Of a DNA stretch of 33,615 nucleotides, positions 30,132 to 33,615 are shown piece after piece. Where the stretch lies: contig NZ_PNOT02000003.1 in assembly GCF_002879535.1 (NCBI RefSeq), positions 1 to 33,615 on the forward strand, given 5' to 3'. The notes beneath the pieces are model-generated. The model searched no databases. It was not told the origin of the DNA and saw nothing but the letters and a program-made list of their open reading frames with translations. Made by a program: the position numbers and the translations under genes. This stretch comes from Mesorhizobium intechi. GTDB taxonomy: Bacteria > Pseudomonadota > Alphaproteobacteria > Rhizobiales > Rhizobiaceae. Positions within the stretch are counted from its first letter, which is position 1, and every line of letters begins with the position of its first letter.

Positions 30132-31646
30132 TCAGACCTGCTTGCGGACCGGTGCTGTCCACGCACGCAAAATGTGTTTCTGGATCTTGCCGGATGCGGT
30201 GCGCGGCAGCGTATCGGTGACAAGGAACTCTTTCGGTACCTTGAAGCGGGCGATGCGGGCGCCGCAATGGTCCGCCAGATCGGCCGGATCGACGATGTAT
30301 CCGGGTTTCATCACGATGAAGGCGCGCCCGACTTCGCCCCAGCGCGCGTCGGCGACGCCGATCACGGCGGCTTCGGCGATGCCGGGATGGTCGAGCAACA
30401 CGGTTTCGATTTCGACGGGATAGACGTTCTCGCCGCCGGAGATGAACATATCCTTGCGACGGTCGACGAGGGTGACGAAGCCTTCCTCATCGCGCCGCGC
30501 GATGTCGCCGGTGCGGAACCAGCCATCGGCGGTAAAGGCGCGTTCGGTCTCTTCCGGCCGGTTCCAGTAGCCAGGTGTGATCGAAGGCCCGGACAGCCAT
30601 ATCTCGCCTGGCTCGCCGGCCGCAACGTCGCCGCCATTGTCGTCGACGAGGCGCAGGCCGATCGTCGGCGCCGGCAGGCCGGCCGAGCCTGCCTTGCCGG
30701 CGATGCGGCCGGCCTCGACCGGCATGCCAAGCACCGTGCCCGCCTCCGTCATGCCGAAGCCGTCGGCCATGCGCACGCCCTGGGCCAGCCACCAGCGGAT
30801 GTCCGTGGCCGGGTTTGGCGCGCCCCCGGTGAAGATGGCGGTGAGCGAGGTCCAGCGCGCCGGCGTGAAGTCGGGGTGGTCGCGCAGCATCCTGGCCATC
30901 TGCGGCACGCAGAAATAATGGGTGACGCCAAGGGCCGGATCGGCGAGGCGGCGATTGGTGGCGCCGGCATCGAAGCCAGGCGAGATCAGCACGGTGCCGC
31001 CCTGAAGCAGCGGCGGACGCAGGCTGGTAATGAGGCCGATGACATGGAACATCGGCGCATCGCAGAGGAAGATGCTGGCATTGCCGACGCGGCCCAGCAC
31101 GCCGAAATTGACCGCCGTGGCGAAGGCATTGCGCTCGGTGACGATGACGCCCTTCGGCCGGCCCGACGTGCCCGATGTGTAGAGGATGATCGAGGGCGCA
31201 TCGTCGGCGGGCAGGGGTCGGCGCGGCGCCGGCGTCTCTGCCTCGACCGCCACCGCGAAAGCAGCGACATCGACGGGGATGCAGCCCCTGGGCAATGCCG
31301 TCTGCACGGTGGCGTCATGCAACAGCAGCGCTGGATCGCAATCGGCAAGGATCGCCTGCTGTTCGGCACCGGCGAGCCGCCAGTTGACCGGCACGAAGAT
31401 GGCGCCGAGCCGCATCGCGGCGTGCTGCAGGATCAGGAGATCGGCGCTGTTGCGGGCCAGCGTGGCGATCCGTTGCCCGGGCCTGATGCCGTAGCCGGTT
31501 TCGAGAACGCGCACAGTGCGCTGGATGGTTTCGTCAAGCGCGGCATAGGTCCAGCGCCGGCCGGAGGCCAGGTCGACGCAGGCGACACGGTCCGGCTGCG
31601 CGCCGGCATGCAGGGCCACCGGGTCTGAAGTCGTCAAGGCCGGCAT
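30132..31646 (-). CDS. Acyl-CoA synthetase, probably hydroxycinnamoyl (feruloyl)-CoA synthetase
   Basis: 504-aa AMP-forming ligase (ANL superfamily). The P-loop YTSGTSGRPKG is at 156-166, DGFGMTEAG is the A5 motif, WFRTGDIARRDEEGFVTLVDRRKDMFISGG spans A7-A8 (hinge D near RRKD), and K487 in TASGKIQK is the adenylation Lys. It lies 51 bases behind the hydroxycinnamoyl-CoA hydratase-lyase gene, so activation of ferulate, coumarate or caffeate to the CoA ester is the likely job. The ATG at 31646 is preferred: GGAGG lies eight bases before it, whereas an ATG two codons upstream is too close to that site. Confidence 0.82.
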   Translation of the reverse strand: MPALTTSDPVALHAGAQPDRVACVDLASGRRWTYAALDETIQRTVRVLETGYGIRPGQRIATLARNSADLLILQHAAMRLGAIFVPVNWRLAGAEQQAILADCDPALLLHDATVQTALPRGCIPVDVAAFAVAVEAETPAPRRPLPADDAPSIILYTSGTSGRPKGVIVTERNAFATAVNFGVLGRVGNASIFLCDAPMFHVIGLITSLRPPLLQGGTVLISPGFDAGATNRRLADPALGVTHYFCVPQMARMLRDHPDFTPARWTSLTAIFTGGAPNPATDIRWWLAQGVRMADGFGMTEAGTVLGMPVEAGRIAGKAGSAGLPAPTIGLRLVDDNGGDVAAGEPGEIWLSGPSITPGYWNRPEETERAFTADGWFRTGDIARRDEEGFVTLVDRRKDMFISGGENVYPVEIETVLLDHPGIAEAAVIGVADARWGEVGRAFIVMKPGYIVDPADLADHCGARIARFKVPKEFLVTDTLPRTASGKIQKHILRAWTAPVRKQV

Positions 31647-31697
31647 GCGCATCTCCTCCCAGATTGCGTCGGTGGCTCGCGTCGTTGGCTTATCGCG

Positions 31698-32513
31698 TCA
31701 TCTGGCCTTGTCGTAAGCGCCGAGGCCCGGCTTGTAGCTCTTTTCATCGATGAACTGGCGGATGCCTTCCTTGCGGCCCTCATTGTCGTGCGAGTTGGCC
31801 GCCTCCTGGGCGCGGACCAGATAGTCCTCGGCATTGTCGTAGGTCATTTCGCCGACACGGCGGATTGCGTCCTTGGTCGCCTTCAGCGCGATCGGGTTCT
31901 TCTTCAGAAGGATGTTGGCGACCTCGGTGACACGCGCCTTCAGGTCCGCCAGCGGCAGGCTTTCATTGACCAGCTTCCAGGCGGCGGCCTTCCTGCCGTC
32001 GATGAGTTCGCCGGTCAGTGCGTGGTACATGGCGTCACGCATCGACAGCAGGTCGACCACCACCTTGGTGGCGCCGCCGCCGGGCAGGATGCCCCAGTTG
32101 ATCTCGGACAGAGCGAACTGCGCCTCGTCGGCGGCGAAGGCGAGGTCGCAGGCGAAGAGCGGGCCATAGCCGCCGCCGAAGCACCAGCCATTGACCATGG
32201 CGATGGTCGGCTTGCCGTACCAGCGCAGGCGCCGCCACCAGCCATAGGCTTCCGATTGCGCCTTGCGGACGGCGCCGAGCCCCTTGGCTTCGGTCTCGCG
32301 GAAATATTCCTTCAGGTCCATGCCCGCCGACCAGGCGCTGCCCGTGCCCGACAGCACGAGCACGCCGACATCGGCGCGGTATTCGAGCTCGTCGAGAACC
32401 TCCATCATGCGTCGGTTGAGCGTCGGGTTCATGCAATTGCGCTTGTCCGGACGGTTGAAGCGCACCCAGGCAATGCCGTTCTCGACATCGAAAGCAACGG
32501 TCTCATCGGTCAT
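31698..32513 (-). CDS. ech: p-Hydroxycinnamoyl-CoA hydratase/lyase (crotonase family)
   Basis: 271-aa crotonase-fold enzyme that closely resembles Pseudomonas HCHL along its whole length. It hydrates feruloyl- or coumaroyl-CoA and cleaves it to vanillin or 4-hydroxybenzaldehyde and acetyl-CoA. Matching blocks are WSAGMDLKEYFRE, KPTIAMVNGWCFGGG (oxyanion hole near G113-G115), SEINWGI (E137, the expected catalytic Glu) and KPGLGAYDK at the end. GGGY-G117 differs from the GGGF-S seen, from memory, in the Pseudomonas enzyme. The ATG at 32513 follows GGGAGGAG. It is the first gene of a leftward pair with the synthetase and is divergent from the MarR gene. Confidence 0.88.
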   Translation of the reverse strand: MTDETVAFDVENGIAWVRFNRPDKRNCMNPTLNRRMMEVLDELEYRADVGVLVLSGTGSAWSAGMDLKEYFRETEAKGLGAVRKAQSEAYGWWRRLRWYGKPTIAMVNGWCFGGGYGPLFACDLAFAADEAQFALSEINWGILPGGGATKVVVDLLSMRDAMYHALTGELIDGRKAAAWKLVNESLPLADLKARVTEVANILLKKNPIALKATKDAIRRVGEMTYDNAEDYLVRAQEAANSHDNEGRKEGIRQFIDEKSYKPGLGAYDKAR

Positions 32514-32552
32514 GGTCAGTCTCCTCCCGCTCCATCATAGTCAAGGGCAATT

Positions 32553-32591
32553 GCTATGGAGTATAGCTATCTCGATTGCTATGTCGCATAG
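32553..32591. promoter_or_regulatory. Twin palindromes over the hydroxycinnamate promoter
   Basis: IR1 is GCTAT-GGAGT-ATAGC (32553-32567) and IR2 is CTATG-TCG-CATAG (32579-32591). ATTGCTATG is directly repeated 25 bases apart (32550 and 32575). On the minus strand TATACT (32565-32560) is a likely -10 inside IR1, and GCGACA (32587-32582), a weak -35, lies in IR2 at 16-base spacing. This is the expected place for a MarR-type repressor. Confidence 0.6.
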
Positions 32592-32635
32592 TCTTTTTCG
32601 CTTGACAAGAGCCGGCATCGCGGCGATCGGTTGGC

Positions 32636-33103
32636 ATGGACGAAACCCAGCCTCGCACCGTGCCAGAAATGTCCGACAATGCGCTCGATGCGCAGATCGG
32701 CTACAACCTCAAGCGTGCCTCGGCTTTCGCGCTCAACGATTTCGCGGTCGAGCTGGCCGATGCGGGCCTGCGCCCGGTCACCTATGGCATGCTGGCGCTG
32801 ATCGATGAGCGGCCTGGCATCCGCGCCGCGGAACTGTGCCGTCTGCTCGGCATGAAGAGCGCCAATATGGCGCCGTTGCTGGCAGAACTGGAAGAGCGTG
32901 GGCTGGTCGAGCGCGACGACCATGCCGAGGACAGGCGCGTGCGGATGCTGACCCTGACCACGGCAGCCAGACAGGCCATGCAGGGCTGGCGGCGACAGGT
33001 CCGCCGGCACGAGGACAGGTTTCTGCAAAGGCTGACGAAGAAGGAGCGGGCGACGCTGCTGCGCCTGCTGCGCCTGATCTGGACGGACGAAGACCGAGAC
33101 TAG
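32636..33103 (+). CDS. MarR-family transcriptional regulator
   Basis: 155-aa winged-helix regulator: helices around GYNLKRASAFALNDFAVELADAGLRPVTYGMLALIDERPGIRAAELCRLLGMKSANMAPLL, then the wing LVERDDHAEDRRVRMLTLT. Divergence from a hydroxycinnamoyl-CoA hydratase-lyase gene is the layout of CouR and FerC/FerR, which are released by the hydroxycinnamoyl-CoA ester. The ATG at 32636 is taken; M12 is a possible later start. Two palindromes lie just upstream. It probably represses the divergent operon and itself. Confidence 0.87.
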   Translation: MDETQPRTVPEMSDNALDAQIGYNLKRASAFALNDFAVELADAGLRPVTYGMLALIDERPGIRAAELCRLLGMKSANMAPLLAELEERGLVERDDHAEDRRVRMLTLTTAARQAMQGWRRQVRRHEDRFLQRLTKKERATLLRLLRLIWTDEDRD

Positions 33104-33105
33104 AA

Positions 33106-33615
33106 CTACCCGGCTTTCCCGTCCGGCGCGGACAGCCGCAGCAGCAGCGCGGCGAGCGCGATCACCGGCGGCACGACGAAGCACCACACATTGGCATAGG
33201 CAAAGCCGAGCGCGGCTGCCGCGCAGCCGGCGGCGAACACGGCGACGGCCGCCGCCATGCGCCGCAGGCGGGCAATGAGCGCCGGGCGGGTCTCCGGGGC
33301 CGTGCCGCCGATGAGATCGGCGAGGTCGATCATGATCTGGGTGGTGGTTCCGGTCATCAGCGTCGAGGGCGGCGCTGCCGGCAGATGGACCCGGTGCACC
33401 GCATTCTGGATCGCCATCGCGGCGACCAGCACCATGCCCGTGACGATCGCCGCCACGCTGTCGCCGCTGGCGAAGGGGCCAAAGCGGATCGCTAGCGCCG
33501 CGCCGATGACGAGCAGCGCCAGTTTTGTCGCCAGCAGCACCCCGAGCGCCTGATGTCCGCGCCGGCGCAAATGCTCGCCGGCCAGCTGGGTCAGGATGAC
33601 AACGATGCAGAACAC
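33106..33615 (-). CDS. DUF1275 (YoaK-like) membrane protein, partial
   Basis: C-terminal 169 residues of an inner-membrane protein; the 5' part lies beyond the window, so the true start is not seen. AIQNAVHRVHLPAAPPSTLMTGTTTQIMIDLADLIGG is the DUF1275 signature, followed by two hydrophobic helices (VAVFAAGCAAAALGFAY and WCFVVPPVIALAALLL). Function is not established for the family. It converges with the MarR gene with only two bases between stops. Confidence 0.8.
   Translation of the reverse strand: MFCIVVILTQLAGEHLRRRGHQALGVLLATKLALLVIGAALAIRFGPFASGDSVAAIVTGMVLVAAMAIQNAVHRVHLPAAPPSTLMTGTTTQIMIDLADLIGGTAPETRPALIARLRRMAAAVAVFAAGCAAAALGFAYANVWCFVVPPVIALAALLLRLSAPDGKAG

Noticed and set aside
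1..33615. Searched for CRISPR arrays, transposases, integrases, tRNA and rRNA genes.
   Set aside because: No regularly spaced repeats, mobile-element proteins or cloverleaf-like segments were seen by reading; a tRNA scan could still find a short one.

Overview
The window is high-GC DNA (roughly 63-65% by eye, strong G/C preference at third codon positions) from an alphaproteobacterium, most likely a Mesorhizobium-type member of the Rhizobiales. The clues are the gene content (CUT2 sugar transporter with polyol dehydrogenases, DUF5939 cyclase, HCHL/MarR hydroxycinnamate genes, DUF899 and DUF1330 proteins), an alphaproteobacterial LexA box of the form GTTC-N7-GTTC, and a CCCCTC...GAGGGG intergenic palindrome typical of rhizobial chromosomes. 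It looks like ordinary chromosome: no tRNA, rRNA, insertion sequence, phage gene or CRISPR array was found, and no gene-free stretch exceeds about 250 bases.

Region 1 (155-1600): a soluble class III adenylate cyclase. Region 2 (1781-12120): a sugar/polyol catabolic locus. Seven genes run leftward from a start near 9842: SDR dehydrogenase, mannitol-dehydrogenase-type enzyme, sugar-phosphate isomerase/epimerase-like protein, periplasmic binding protein, ATPase and two permeases. Four-base ATGA/GTGA overlaps join SDR to polyol dehydrogenase, ATPase to permease 1, and permease 1 to permease 2. An RpiR-type regulator sits just upstream and a Gfo/Idh/MocA oxidoreductase diverges from it. A perfect GGAA-N6-TTCC site precedes the operon and a 7/8 copy lies in the regulator/oxidoreductase spacer, suggesting one IolR-like regulon.

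Region 3 (12168-17108) is a set of single genes: Nudix hydrolase, fatty-acid-hydroxylase-like membrane protein, RsgA GTPase, an Excalibur-domain protein, DinB polymerase under a LexA box, and a DUF899 thioredoxin-like protein. Region 4 (17176-21381): HxlR regulator divergent from a RibD-C/DHFR-like reductase, then an NmrA-type NAD(P)-binding protein, an HSL-type hydrolase and an ECF sigma factor with a C-terminal NTF2/SnoaL-like domain.

Region 5 (21422-24191, leftward) is an alkylation-repair cluster: Ada, an unrecognised 72-aa protein, a second O6-methylguanine methyltransferase and a 2OG-Fe(II) dioxygenase. An AAT-N6-GCAA Ada-type box lies in front of the last two genes. Upstream lies an HxlR-type regulator with a C-terminal extension, divergent from a DUF1330 gene across three GTAC motifs spaced exactly 11 bp apart.

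Region 6 (25572-30119): a secreted protein of unknown function, a SnoaL-like protein, a PAS-PAS-GGDEF-EAL protein, a 63-aa protein and a short BKACE-family enzyme. Region 7 (30132-33103): hydroxycinnamate catabolism, with an acyl-CoA (probably feruloyl/coumaroyl-CoA) synthetase and hydroxycinnamoyl-CoA hydratase-lyase divergent from a MarR regulator, with two palindromes covering the inferred promoter. The window ends inside a DUF1275 membrane protein. Starts given below were chosen by Shine-Dalgarno sequence, overlap with the upstream gene and family alignment; many differ from the longest open frame.
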